The notes beneath the pieces are model-generated. The model was not told the DNA's origin. It saw nothing but the letters and a program-made list of their open reading frames with translations, and did no database searches. A stretch of DNA of 64,000 nucleotides from NCBI GenBank assembly GCA_033182465.1, contig CP137329.1, positions 806,001 through 870,000 on the forward strand. Direction: 5' to 3'. Shown here in pieces: positions 45,191-56,407 of this stretch; the first letter of the stretch is position 1, and each line of letters opens with the position of its first letter. The position numbers and the translations under genes were made by a program. Source of the DNA: Sanghuangporus weigelae. Lineage: Eukaryota; Basidiomycota; Agaricomycetes; Hymenochaetales; Hymenochaetaceae.

Positions 45191-47629
45191 CATGTCGACG
45201 TGCTCTGTTTCTCGAATGCGCTTATCGGGAATGACGTTGTTGGTCAGAGTCCATCCCGTGCAGAAGTCGCAGACGCGATGGTTTTCGGCGAGCTCTGCGT
45301 GTGCGAAAGAGCGGCTTGTTATTCTTGGCTCGGGTTGGGGTGGATATGAAGTGTTGCGCGGTGTGGACAAGAAACGCTGGGGTGCGCATTTCGTTGTTAT
45401 TCCCAACTCTCTTATTGACAAGAAACAAGATGTTACGATAGTCTCTCCGAACTCGTATTTCAACTTTACGCCCTTGCTTGCTAGTTGCGCTGTTGGAACT
45501 CTCGAGTTAAGATGTGCGATCGAGCCAGTACGTCTGAATGTTGTCAAATCAGGTGGCAAGGGTACTAAAGCCTACGCGTCACTTCTAGGTGCGGAGATAT
45601 GCTCCAGAAGCTGTATGTCATTTCCGCGGAAGAATAGAGCGTTCATTAATTGTTCTCCGTTCAGACACCGTACCAGGCATGGTGCGACAAGATTGGTATG
45701 TGTCTTTCATTCGTTCTGCAAAAAAATCTAACATTTGACGCGAGATACTAGATTTCAAGCAGAAGAAACTCACCTGTGTATGTCTTGATCTAAGTTCCCT
45801 CGTCGCATCAATGAACTGATGATATGTAAAGGTCCCGGCAACTCCTCTACCGTCGTACTTTGAGCGTCCGCAACAAATTCAAACGTCTATTACAGATCCA
45901 CCAACATCTCCCCCGAGGCTAAAGCTTGCGACTCAGGCTCAAGCGATCTCTACAACCCCGCGCAAGGAGTTCGCAATCAACTATGATAAGCTTGTCATTG
46001 CTGTCGGATGCTATGCGCAAAGTGCGCAATAGTTTCTCGTCCTGATATGCTTCGCAACTTTGCTAACTTGGTTCTTCGGATTCTAGCTTTCGGTATCCCG
46101 GGAGTCAAAGAATTTGGTTATTTCCTGAAGGATGTGCGCGATGCTCGAGCAATTCGTTCTCGTATTCTCGAATGTAAGCTCTTTTTTCTTCATACTTCCG
46201 TATAGCTATCATCTACTGACTTTATTTTGACTAAGGCTTCGACGAAGCTGCCCAGCCCACGCTCTCCGACATGGACCGCCGCAACTTGCTCAATTTCTGT
46301 ATCGTTGGTGCGGGCCCGACAGGAGTTGAGTTTGCCGCAGAGTTGCATGATTTGATCAAGTCGGATATTACGAGGTATTATGGCGAGAAGCTGGCACGTC
46401 TTGCTCGTATCAATCTGTATGATGTTGCAGATCGCATGCTCGGCGGGTTTGAAGAGGGACTGGCTCGGTATGTATTGCCTTCTTTGGCTTTCGCTGCGAA
46501 ATTCTTTTTCTTTTTCTTTTGTGTGGGGAACTGATCTTGAATTGACTTGATAGATATGCAGAGCGGAAGTTTGCCAGAGACGGAATCAACCTTAGGTTGA
46601 GGCACCACGTGGAACGCGTGGAGGATGTACGCGGTGATCCTTCTCATTAAATTTCCCAATCACTCATGCCTCGATCCAGGGTGTGCTGCATGTGAAGGAG
46701 CAAGGCGAAGGTATGTCTTTCTTCATTGCTCTGCAGTCTCAAACTTACATGAATGACAGTACCTTTTGGTATTCTCGTCTGGAGTACCGGACTTGCTTCG
46801 AACCCGATGATACAGTCTATCACCGAATTAGAGAAGCATGAAAGGACGGGCAGGCAAGTTCCATAATGTTCCTGATGATTATCGCATCCAAATTCATTCA
46901 CCTTGCACCCAGTCTGTTTACGGACAAGAATCTGAACGCCATTCAAAAAGACGGTACTATGAATAAAGATATATGGGTAATCGGGGACTGTGGGATCATC
47001 AAAGATGAACTCCTTCCTGCTACCGCTCAAGGTCCGTGGTCTAGTCTACATCATCTATCTGTTCAGCCTAAAGGTGTGCTCCCATTAGTTGCTTCTCAAA
47101 AAGCCAAATACACAACGCGCTCGCTGAATCGCATTGTACGCGATAAACCCGTGGAGGAGCCGTTCCGGTTCCATAATCGCGGAAGTCTCGCGTACCTTGG
47201 CGATTGGTATGCTTTTTTGCTTTCGTTAACAGACATACAATCATGAGACTCCGCGCAGGAAGGCGCTGTATGATCGCTCAAAAGTTGAGAGTGGGCCAAA
47301 AGGAGGAGAGACTGGGTGCGTTTCCGATGTTACCTCAAGCGATTTCATTCACTAATTATTCGACGTAGACGTCTGGCGTGGCTCCTCTGGCGCTCTGCCT
47401 ACTTCACTGGGACGCTCAGTATCCGCAATAAGTACGTTACGTTACGTCTGTTGCCTTGTGCACCCGAGACTTGCGTTGCTAATGAGTAAAACGATAAAAT
47501 CGCAGAATCACCGTACCATACTATTGGTTCCTTAATTGTGGGTGTCTCGGATTCTTGCCCGAGTTGTTGTGATACTGATCCTTTTCCGACGCTAAAGGGA
47601 TATTTGGACGCGACATTACAAGATTCTGA
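45191..47629 (+). CDS. Alternative (type II) NADH:ubiquinone dehydrogenase, mitochondrial
   Basis: NDE/NDI-type single-subunit flavoprotein that passes electrons from NADH to ubiquinone at the inner mitochondrial membrane without pumping protons. About twelve short exons from ATG 45191 to TGA 47627-47629. The first ~40 residues are Ser/Arg-rich, a likely presequence. FAD motif: ERLVILGSGWGGYEVLRG; then DVTIVSPNSYFNFTPLLASC and VGTLELRCAIEPVR. Second nucleotide-binding motif: CIVGAGPTGVEFAAELHD. Others: FGIPGVKEFGYFLKD, WSTGLASNP, IWVIGDC. The C-terminus reads PYYWFLNW ... FGRDITRF, the usual membrane-binding end. No EF hand seen. A relic of a second copy lies 0.9 kb downstream. Confidence 0.9.
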
Positions 47630-48546
47630 CGTATCGTTCGAATTCCTAATAACCTAGACTCTTTCCCCTATAGATAGTTATAAGAACAAAATGAAACCCC
47701 TCAATTGTTAAATATCTTGTCATCCTATACCTAATTATTACCTCGAACCAAGCTTCATATATAGTACAGTATCTTACTTTGATCGCCGATCACGTCGTTT
47801 ATGGCTAAAACTGAAGCACGTGTTATTCTTCATGGAACCCGTATCATATCATCGCGAACTTTGAGTCTATATGATACAATTGAAATGGGATAACTAGTCA
47901 TCTTTTCAGAATGTCCCTATGATTGATGGTAATATTGGACAATCTGCCTCCTCCATCTGGGGTGGTTGCACCTTTGTTCAACATGTTTTCGAAGCATTAC
48001 TATAGTCTCCCCTGTTCCTGGGAAAAGCTGATGGGTATTGCAGTGGTATTGTTTGGGTTTGTGGCTCTTATCTATAGAGTTTCTTTTGATCTTTCTTGTT
48101 TAAGTGTGTCTTCCGAGCCTGAGTTTCACGGATCGTAAGGCTGGAACTTGCCTAATTTAGTTATCGCTGATCTTGATGTAAGTTCTCAATAAACACACTT
48201 AGAGAGATGCATTTTAGTCATGTTCATTCTGTGCCTCAACACAAAACCCCGCACATTTCTGAAGCAAAAAATGTGAGATTGTGCAGAACAGTTGAGTTTA
48301 ATGTTTTATTCGTTCGGAACGGTTGAGAATGGGCCTATCACATTGCTTGCGGTTATGGACGAGTCACAATTTCGAAAGAATTCATCGGTGAGATGCGGGA
48401 CAGCAATTTGGATGTTCATTCCAACCTTCATTCACTCGTTATGATACTAACTTCATTGGGTGCTATGTGCTATATAAAGTGCTGTCATTATTTAGATGGT
48501 GAGGGCTTAAGCTGGGAAGATGACTATGTCGATGGGTTCTGTTCGA
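47630..48546. other. Spacer between NADH dehydrogenase gene and its relic
   Basis: AT-rich, no gene supported. Two short plus-strand frames (47923-48138, 48393-48608) show no recognisable features. Confidence 0.4.
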
Positions 48547-48724
48547 ATGTCGCTGGGAGGAATCAAGCAGAGTGCGCCGATTCGACTCAACTTGCACGCG
48601 TTTTGTAAAGCGCAGAAGCGACTGTTCTCAGCGAGTAGTATCAGAGAAAAGGAGTGACTTGTGGTTCTTGGATCGGGATGGGGAGGTTATGAAGTGTTGA
48701 GAGGTGTGGGCGAGAAGCGCTGGG
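48547..48724 (+). pseudogene. Relic of a second alternative NADH dehydrogenase (exon 1 only)
   Basis: From an ATG at 48547 a presequence-like stretch leads into KRLFSASS, then the FAD motif LVVLGSGWGGYEVLRG and EKRW, ending at a GGTAAG donor, exactly as exon 1 of the gene at 45191 ends. A TGA at 48655-48657 stands where the intact gene has CGG just before LVILG, so the frame is closed. No later exon is found in the next kilobase. This is a truncated tandem duplicate of a host gene. The leader differs from that of the intact gene, suggesting an old paralog rather than a recent copy. Confidence 0.75.
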
Positions 48725-48967
48725 GTAAGTTTTAATCCACTTTCATTTCATTCAGAGCGGAGTTCCAATTCGAATCGCGTCGGGTCAAGGCCACGTGATG
48801 CACGTTCGCGATTGACGCGTCGGTCATGCGGTCGAGCTCGAACCTGAAGCCTCAACCTTGCCGCCTAGGATTTATTTTCTTTCGTATCCCTGTCTTCCTG
48901 ACTTATCACAGAGGACGGAATATACATATACGCAGATAATTCCTTGCCCTTCGCTACATCGCGAGTA

Positions 48968-51900
48968 ATGGAAGCAGAGACTTCAAAACTAGAATCCGTA
49001 ACGGAGGTCAGCAAGTACTGCCAGACCATAAATCGTCCTGCTGACATGAACAATCAACTAGACGGTCATCGACATTCCTTTTGGAGGTTCTGGTATGCTG
49101 TATGCTATGTTTCTGGTCAACACGTTCTTATCGAGATTCAGATAGTGAATCTGACTTTGAAGACGAAGATGTCGAGGATGAGGACGTGCCGGGAGATTCG
49201 TTTCCTTGTAGAATGCATACCCCGCCAGAACTCATACGCCGAGATATTCCGAATGGTGCACTCTTGCGAATGAAAGTGTATCGGGATGCTTTTGATCGTT
49301 GCAGGAGTCGAGCAATGGTACGTTTTTCGTTCAGAAGCCACGCTCACTTCTCAGTTCTTTACTGTCTCAGGAAGTTCTGCGATGGTTGCACAGGCCAGTG
49401 GTGAAGCGTATCTTGGATGTTGTTCAGGGCGCGTATGAAGTCTGTGAAGAAGACAGGCTGATGCCATACACGGAGCTACGTACTGTGGCTATTGCCGGTA
49501 ATGTTTGTCGCCTCTTCACGTATAAGTCAATGTTCTCACATTATGTCTTCCTTATTGAGGATACGACAGAAGCGCAACTTCTTACGTGCTAGAAGATGCT
49601 CGACGTTTGCTCGCCAAGTCAGTCTCGACGGATGACGAAGCCAACCAAAATACGGACAAGAATGAGCTACGATTCAATACCCCTGTGGTCATTTCAATAC
49701 TCACACCGACGGACTGCTCAAACCTAACTTCTGCGATGAAGACTATAATTGGCGGATTCCTTGCTTCAGGTGCCGAAAGTGAAGATCATGAGGACGGACG
49801 GGCCAGACGGAAACTCGCTTTATACGACATTAATCTCCTCGAAACCTGGTATGATGCCCTGCGAGAGTCAAGGGGTACGTGGTAAACTTGTTTATTGAGT
49901 TTGGTGGCTTAATGCCTGTATCACATGTAGAAGAAACAGATCTCCCCAAACTCGTCATTCTTGTCCACGACTTCGAAAAAATAGAGCCTGGAATCATGCA
50001 AGACATCTTCTATACTTGCAGGTAGAATTTCATGGCTCTGTCGTCGATTGTATCGGTTTCTGATCTTTCGATCCAAAGATTGCACGTTCCTCGACTTCCT
50101 TTCGTTTTCATCCTTGGGCTCGCCACTCCACCAACACCATCCTATCTGCATGCCGCGTTTCCCCGTAGAACATTAGCATTATTACGCCTCACACGTGTCG
50201 AGGTCGCCGGTGGCATGGATGTGCTCAAGCACGTTCTTTGCGAAGTATGCACTTTTTATTATCACGCCGATCAGCTGATTGACTTGATGTACAAACCAGA
50301 CCTTTTTTGACCCAGTTTTTGAACCGACGATCATGCCCAGTCCAGCTGTTTTATCCTTTATCATTCAGCAGTTCGCAAGAAAAGCTCAATCCATGGACTT
50401 TGTTCTATCTCTTCTACAGGTGTGATCGAGCATAAACTTCCCAGTCCTGCTGTATTCTCACGTTTTTAGTAGCTCGTACACCTGCGACATTTCACCGACC
50501 CGTTATCTGTCTTAGCGCATGATGAGCTACTTGGGACAGGAAGCATTGAAGACGCAGCAAAGATGTTATCAGAGCCTTCAGGTCGTCCTTTCTTGCTCGC
50601 CCTCCTTGCGAGATTGCATCGTTTCGAAGATGCTAGCACAGCAAAATCCTCTCGCAGTGATGGAATAAACGATTGTAATGGTTCATCTGAAACAGAACGA
50701 TTGGAAAGGACACGTCGAGGAAAGGGAAAACAGAGAGCTAGTGGAGTTAACGAGAAACATGACAATGACAATGTGGCTTTGAACGCCCTCAAATGTGTCC
50801 GGGAACTTCGGCAAGAACACAAGGAACGGTTGCGGAAGAGTCGAATGGCGTTTCATGTTGTCAGAGAATTAAGAAAATGTCTTCTTGAGGACCGAAGAAT
50901 AGACGGGGACTCAAGGCGTGTGCACGGCATTGGAACGGAGCTCGATTTGATGTGTTCGTGGCTTCGTGGGACTATTCCCGACAAAGAGGGAAAGGTTTTG
51001 GTGAAGGGATTGAGGTTCGCGCGGCATATCTCATCATGCTTGTTTCTGATCATCGATTTTATTAGAGGCTCAGCGTCCGTGGCATACAAAAATCTCGCAA
51101 GAGATGTAAAAGATGTTCTATCTGAATGTCCCGAAGAAGTCATTCCGAAAGATGATAATGGGACTAGTTTTCTGGATCTGTTCGACGATTGGATCAACAG
51201 GCTCAATATTGACTCGAATTCGGATACTGCAGCGTCGAATGCCATGGATGAAATGAACAAGTGGTTAGTTAGTTATATTAGGTGTGTCACCTACCGACCT
51301 GTTTAAGGGCAGGACAAGGACGCTGAACTTAGGCCTGACTACAGCGAAAGCACGCGAGATTTCACCGAAACGAAGTTATGGGATATTTGGTACACGGGTA
51401 ATCCCACTGGTATTGAAGAGGCAAGCCTTTTGTTCTTTTAAATCTTGACCCAGCTGACGTGTTGTCGAATAGCTTATCAACCCTGCGCCCCGTGCGGCCA
51501 TCATCAATGCGCTCGTGCATCCGGAACGGTACCTTGGTTACACGAATACTTCTCTATCGAACCCATCTTCGCCTGAAAAGGGGAAGGGAAAACAGCGCGC
51601 AGACAATGTGCCACATGGCGCTGACGGTGGGGATTTGGCTCCGGACACAGTGATTTTGTTCAAAGGATACCTGGAGAGCGGTCGCATGGTGAACGTCTAT
51701 GATTGGTACATGTCGTTCAAGGAGAGTCTAGACGGTCGGCGACGGTCGGAGAAGGCGGCGGAGGAGAAGTCGCTTGCACGTACGCGAGGGAAGAATGATC
51801 GACAAAAAGCTGTGAAGCGGCTCGAGCCCCGGGATAAAGAAAGGTCTGTTTCGCCTAGTCCGACGAGAGGAAGAGGAAGGAGAAGAGGAAGAGGGTCCAG

Positions 51901-52162
51901 GAGAAGAGGTCGAGGGGGACGAGGAGGCAAGTATGCAGAAAGGCTTAATGCGGCACCGGAAAGCGACGATGGCGGTGATGAAAGTGAAACCGGTGATGAG
52001 AATGATCTGAGCCCTGAGGAACGTGAGATATGGGAGTCAGAGGTTCATACGCGCTTTATTCGCTCTATTCAAGAGCTCGATTTACTGGGCTTCATCAAGC
52101 ATACCGGAAGGAAGGCAGACCATGTACAGAAGAGTGTATATGATCTACCGGATTATATTTGA
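48968..52162 (+). CDS. ORC3: Origin recognition complex subunit 3
   Basis: ORC3 is part of the six-subunit complex that marks replication origins and loads MCM. The gene spans several exons; the ATG at 48968 is the best start but the first junction (to an acidic exon at about 49143) is not certain. Recognised blocks: RMKVYRDAFDRC, EVLRWLHRPV, LPKLVILVHDFEKIEPGIMQ, LPFVFILGLATPP, the helical middle (FIIQQFARKAQSMDFVLSLL, LRHFTDPLSVLAHDE) and the C-terminal winged-helix region PDTVILFKGYLESGRMVNVY / DWYMSF ... RFIRSIQELDLLGFIKHTGR / KADHV. An Arg/Gly/Glu-rich low-complexity insert (RGRGRRRGRGSRRRGRGG) sits inside the C-terminal domain. It ends at TGA 52162. Confidence 0.85.
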
Positions 52163-52453
52163 GATGTAATAATGGCTGATCACATATATTGGACATGCAT
52201 ATGAAACGGAATGGGCGCAAGAAATTTGTATTTTCGTGCCTGATCTTTTTTGAACTCCGCGATATAATCCGTGTGTACGTCGACGACTTGCTCTTCACTT
52301 TATCCCACGTCCTTGTCGTCGTTTAGCGCTTCCGCCTGTCCCTCTTCTTGTGTCTTTACACCGCTTACCAGCAAACTCTCGTCGCTCTTTTAGCAGAACA
52401 CTCCTTTCGTTGGATTTAAATAATTCAAATACAAAACAAAATCAATACTTACC

Positions 52454-53303
52454 ATGTTCGGTCGTCTTGTGTTTCTTGTTTCCCTCGTTGCCTCCGGCAT
52501 GGCCAAGCCTTTCGTAAGTTTTCTCCCCTTCGTTTTCTGTTCTTACAGAACGACAATACGAGGAATTAAGAGCTGATATCGTTGTACAGTTAACATCCCC
52601 TGTTGAAGGCACTGTTTGCAGTGGCGGCTCGACTTGCAACATCAACTGGCAGGAAGACAACGTTGCCCCGTTACTCGCCGAATTTGGTGATGCGAGCGTC
52701 GGTCTTTACGTGGGCAATGTCAGGCAACAGGTAAGTAATCTGATGTCATTAATTGTAGGAGAAAATTTGCTGATGGATATAAATAGACCATGGTTCAGAG
52801 CATCTCAGACTCCGTAAACGTCGCGACCACTGCGTCTATCTCCTTTACTATTGACCCCAATGCGGGGCCGGACGATAGTATCTAGTATGTCTTTTTTATT
52901 CCTACCATAATGGACAGTTAGAAGTCTCAATGATAACGTGTCGCGTAATAGCTTCATTCGCTTGGACTCTCTCACTAGTCGCAACGGCACGGTTCCGAAC
53001 CAGGCCTTCTCTGCCAAGTTCACGCTAAATGGAATGTCTGGTACCTTCAACTCAACCGTCCAGGCTCAGATTAATGCTGCCGCTGATGGTACGGCCGCGT
53101 CGGGCGCTGCATCATCCACACCTGCTGCTACCTCATCGGGTCTCACTCGTGTGTCAAGCTCATCCGCTAGCAGGACCGCCTCAAGTACTGCGTCTGCTAG
53201 CTCGGCAGCAGCGAGCGCAAACACTGCTGGTCGTGTCGGTGTTGCGAATGGCCTCGTCAGTGCTGCGGGAGCCGCTGCAGCACTATTCGCTCTTGCACTC
53301 TGA
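52454..53303 (+). CDS. Kre9/Knh1-type Ser-rich GPI-anchored protein
   Basis: Four exons (52454-52513, 52590-52730, 52787-52884, 52952-53303) give 216 residues. Signal peptide (FGRLVFLVSLVASGMAKP), then the Kre9-like immunoglobulin-like domain: LTSPVEGTVCSGGSTCNINW, VGLYVGN, and FSAKFTLNGMSGTF. A Ser/Ala/Thr-rich stalk follows and the last ~20 residues are hydrophobic after a small-residue site, as for a GPI anchor. Such proteins sit at the cell surface and wall. Anchor addition would depend on the GPI pathway in which GWT1 acts. Confidence 0.8.
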
Positions 53304-53842
53304 ACTCGTCCATAACGACTATCCATTCTTGCATATTGTCGCCCACGCATCTTCGCAGTTCCGATGAAAGACACCAATTTACGATTACTTTAGTTGGTTA
53401 TATCGCGTGTACGCTAGTTTGTTTGGGCATGGTTTTCTCTGGATAATTGATGCGGACAGTTTACTATTTGCAACATGAAGCTACCTTTTTTTTGCGGAGA
53501 GAATACTCTATTCCTTTTCTTTCTTTTTTTCGCGGTCATTCGTATTTCTCTCCGATCTCCATTTGCTTATTTTCCCTTGGGGGTTTTCCGCTACGACGGC
53601 CACGTATTTCAAAGCCATTGCACGCTCTTCATGACGATCGTAGATTGGCTCACCACTCGTATGCATGTTCATCTGGACTTGGACATCGCTTGGTTTCCTT
53701 TTCACAAACTATGTTTGTGCATATACCCTTCGCTACGTGCGACCACATTGCGTGCATTACCGCATAGTCTAAAAATCTCGACATAATATACAACGCATTC
53801 TAAAGTGAACACCGCATGCGGAATTGGCCTGTGAGTGAAGAG
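53304..53842. other. Convergent 3' region
   Basis: 3' flank of the GPI-protein gene; T-rich frames at 53447-53786 show no domain features. No gene supported. Confidence 0.45.
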
Positions 53843-55166
53843 TTAGATACGACATACCCAAGGAGGTTCATGTGAACTATGTAGTCTCGAAGTTTTCGCA
53901 ATGATGTCTTGGGCAAGCAACCTCGACTCCGGATTTGTAGAACCACTCGAGCTCAGGATTTCGGAAAGCCAAGAGCAGTCATCAGTTAGCTCAAGTGCAC
54001 GGTCCGGTGCCGATCCATTTTGGGCCATCGACACGACCTCCCAATCAGTCAGGTTATGAAATGGTAGTTCCCTTAGGTATATCTGTACGGGTCAAGCCAG
54101 CGGCATCCACGTAGAGTGACAGAACAACTGGCTTCCAAGCAGGTCATTCCAAAGGCGTAAATATCAGACTTTTCATTCACATGACCATCACCACCGTGAA
54201 CGCTGGGGTGTACGAGCTCAGGAGCCATCCAGCGGAGGGTTCCGCTTATTCCTGTGCCGACGGTTAGCGTACCTGCATTGACGAGTCGCGCTAGACCGAA
54301 ATCTGCAATTCGAGGGCTTCCGGAATCGTCAACGAGAATATTAGCCTAGTCAAGACGTGACGGGGAAAGTCCAGTAGGTTAGTAGTAATAACGCTATTAC
54401 TCAAGAAAAGAATATTGCTGACGCATTTGAGGTCTCCGTGTATTACCTCAGGCTCATTGTTGTGTAAATAAGCCAGTCCTGAGCAAATCTGCTTCGCCTA
54501 TTCCGAAGAAAAAAAAGTGAGAACGGTTCCAGTCTGAAATTTAAGATAAGACTTACCATGTCGAATTTGTCTATAATCGGATTTCGTCGAAGATAGGTCG
54601 GCAGATCCCCCGTTGTCCATGAAAGGTGAAACAAGTCCGACAGAAAGAAATTCCTCGCTACAAATCCCGAGGAATGACAAAATGTTTGGATGGTCAAGCG
54701 GTTTCCAAAATGAATGCCTCCTTGCACAGTTCCTGTCAGCCACAAGTGAGTCTAGCGTCTACCTGAGGTCAAGTGAAATTGACTATCCGATGCTTTTGTC
54801 TCTTCGTCTCGGAATCCCAGAAAAAAGAGAGATCTTGACTGCCACTTTTTGTTTGCCAATTCGTCCTTTGTATATGTCGCCGTAACTTCCGCCTCCGATT
54901 GGATGCTCTTGTAGCTTCTCCACATTACGCAAGTAAAAACTTTTAGGTAAGATTCCGTAGTTTCTTGCTTTGTTGTAAAGGAATCGATCCAGTTCTTTTC
55001 TTTCATTACCAGTCAGCTTCTCCGCACTGTCGTCGAGGATCTGATGATGCAATTGGAACAAAGGAAAAACCAGAAACTTCACTTGACTAGTACTCACTTC
55101 CTGAGCAATATTGACCCTCTCTATTACATTCCGTATGATCGCTCTGCTGGTATGACCGGAATCGCC
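53843..55166 (-). CDS. TKL-type protein kinase, 5' end unresolved
   Basis: A basidiomycete tyrosine-kinase-like Ser/Thr kinase read in about six exons. A pre-kinase helix (LTGNERKELDRFLYNKARNY then GILPKSFYLRNVEKLQEHPI) leads to the glycine loop GGGSYGDIYKG and VAVKI; then WKPLDHPNILSFLGIC, ICSGLAYLHNNEP, the catalytic HGDLKC (split by an intron) ANILVDDSG, ADFGLARL, GTLRWMAPEL and SDIYAFGMTCLE, IYLRELPFHNLTDWE. All catalytic residues (Lys, HGD, DFG, APE) are present. The last intron appears to start with GC. No in-frame ATG was found upstream: the first readable exon runs straight into the F-box fragment at 55167-55340. So the gene is either truncated or starts in DNA I could not resolve. 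Confidence 0.7.
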
Positions 55167-55340
55167 CCCTGCCCACTGGAACACGTTCAGATTCGGGAAG
55201 ACGCCGCTTAGAAGCGCCGCAACCGCCCGACATTGAGATTGATGAGCGCGTGCAAAGCAACAGGTGCACTCGTGATCATGCTCTCTGTTATCCCCGTTGA
55301 GCAATCAAGGAAGAGCCCAAGGTGCTGGAGGGAGGGGCAC
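55167..55340 (-). pseudogene. Decayed F-box/LRR gene fragment
   Basis: On the minus strand this matches bases 10138-10310 of the F-box gene (VAALLSGVFPNLNVFQWAG versus VAALLSGVFPNLKVFQWAG), with a deletion of about two dozen bases that shifts frame and an early stop in the native frame. Most base differences are C to T or G to A at CpG sites of the intact gene. The homology stops at 55340, exactly where the inverted repeat of the next element begins. It abuts the kinase 5' end on the other side. Confidence 0.85.
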
Positions 55341-55504
55341 GAGATAAGCCAACTAACCTAGAAGTAAGAAAAGTTGATTAAGTTAAGATGATGCAATTAT
55401 TATTAGCCCTAACCCTAACCCTAATCGTGTACCTGAGCCTAACTCTAAGTCTGACCTTACACAACTCAATCTAAATCCATCTTCTAGGTTAGTTGGCTTA
55501 TCTC
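55341..55504. mobile_element. 164-bp element with perfect 24-bp TIRs and telomere-type repeats
   Basis: Bases 55341-55364 (starting GAGATAAGCCAACTAACC) are perfectly reverse-complemented at 55481-55504. Between them lie three exact CCCTAA units at 55407-55424 followed by degenerate ones. No protein is encoded. I saw no clear target duplication. It could be a MITE, or a fold-back formed when a chromosome end carrying telomere repeats was joined. The left edge coincides with the end of F-box homology. Confidence 0.75.
55407..55424. repeat. Interstitial telomere-type repeat, (CCCTAA)3
   Basis: Three exact copies of the common fungal telomere unit, read C-rich strand left to right, followed by CCTAACTCTAA-like variants to about 55450. 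Confidence 0.9.
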
Positions 55505-56307
55505 ATTGATGAGGTCTTTTATACTATTAGATTACTTCAGAACATTCATTCTACTTATCACTTTAGTTACCAATTACTCATCTCAGTTTTAATGCAAACT
55601 TCTTTTATACTCTTAGCTTCTATCAGGGCCTACTTTCTTACTTTACTTTAATTTTCCTAAGTTAGCATATATAATACAACTTTTCTTTATTTCTATAATA
55701 TTCTAGCTTTTTATAATAATTCTTAGTTGCAATAGTAGTATAAATAATATTATAACTATAATAAACAATAGAAAACAACTCTTATTACAATTGTAGTCAT
55801 AATAAATAACTAAGATAAGTCAGATAAATAGTACAAGTTATTATAATCTGTGTTAGCTATATATAATATAAGATATATTATTAACTTATTATAATCTACA
55901 AAGCTTATCTATATACCATATCAACTTGCTTTGAAACAAAATCTAACTATATTTGTGTTAGGGAGTAGGCCCGGGGTTACACCGGTTCGATCCTTTTGCC
56001 TAAGCAGCGGTGTGTTGTGCAGAGGTGATCTTATCTACCCACGTCTGGCTGTACCACGTGGTCCCTTACTAGCCTTCCTAGTCGCGGTCCGAGTTATGGA
56101 TGCTTTCAGATACGAGGTGATAGTAAAGCAGATTGGGATTTCCAAGAGGCGTGATAGTACAAAGCACACAGTAATAGTCTAGTTAGGACTTTACACCAGT
56201 GTGTTAAGAGGATCAAAAGATGGGGAAATGAGGACCTAATCTTACAACTATTTATGCTCCCAGATATTCCATTTTCCGTCCTATTTCTTACTCATCCTGT
56301 TTCCACT
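55505..56307. other. AT-rich DNA
   Basis: Strongly AT-rich at 55505-55960 (runs of TATAATA and TTATTATAA), then mixed sequence. No gene supported. Contrasts with the flanking genes and looks like decayed or repeat-derived DNA. Confidence 0.5.
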
Positions 56308-56407
56308 TTACTCCACTCTTTGTAAGGTCGTCTCCACTATGACAGAATTCTGTGGAGTTGCTGACTGAGACAATAGAGGTGGTGTTCCAATGATGAATGC
56401 TCCACTG

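Noticed and set aside
55985-56010. GGTTCGATCC, like a Pol III B box or tRNA T-arm
   Set aside because: No A box, acceptor stem or cloverleaf can be drawn around it.
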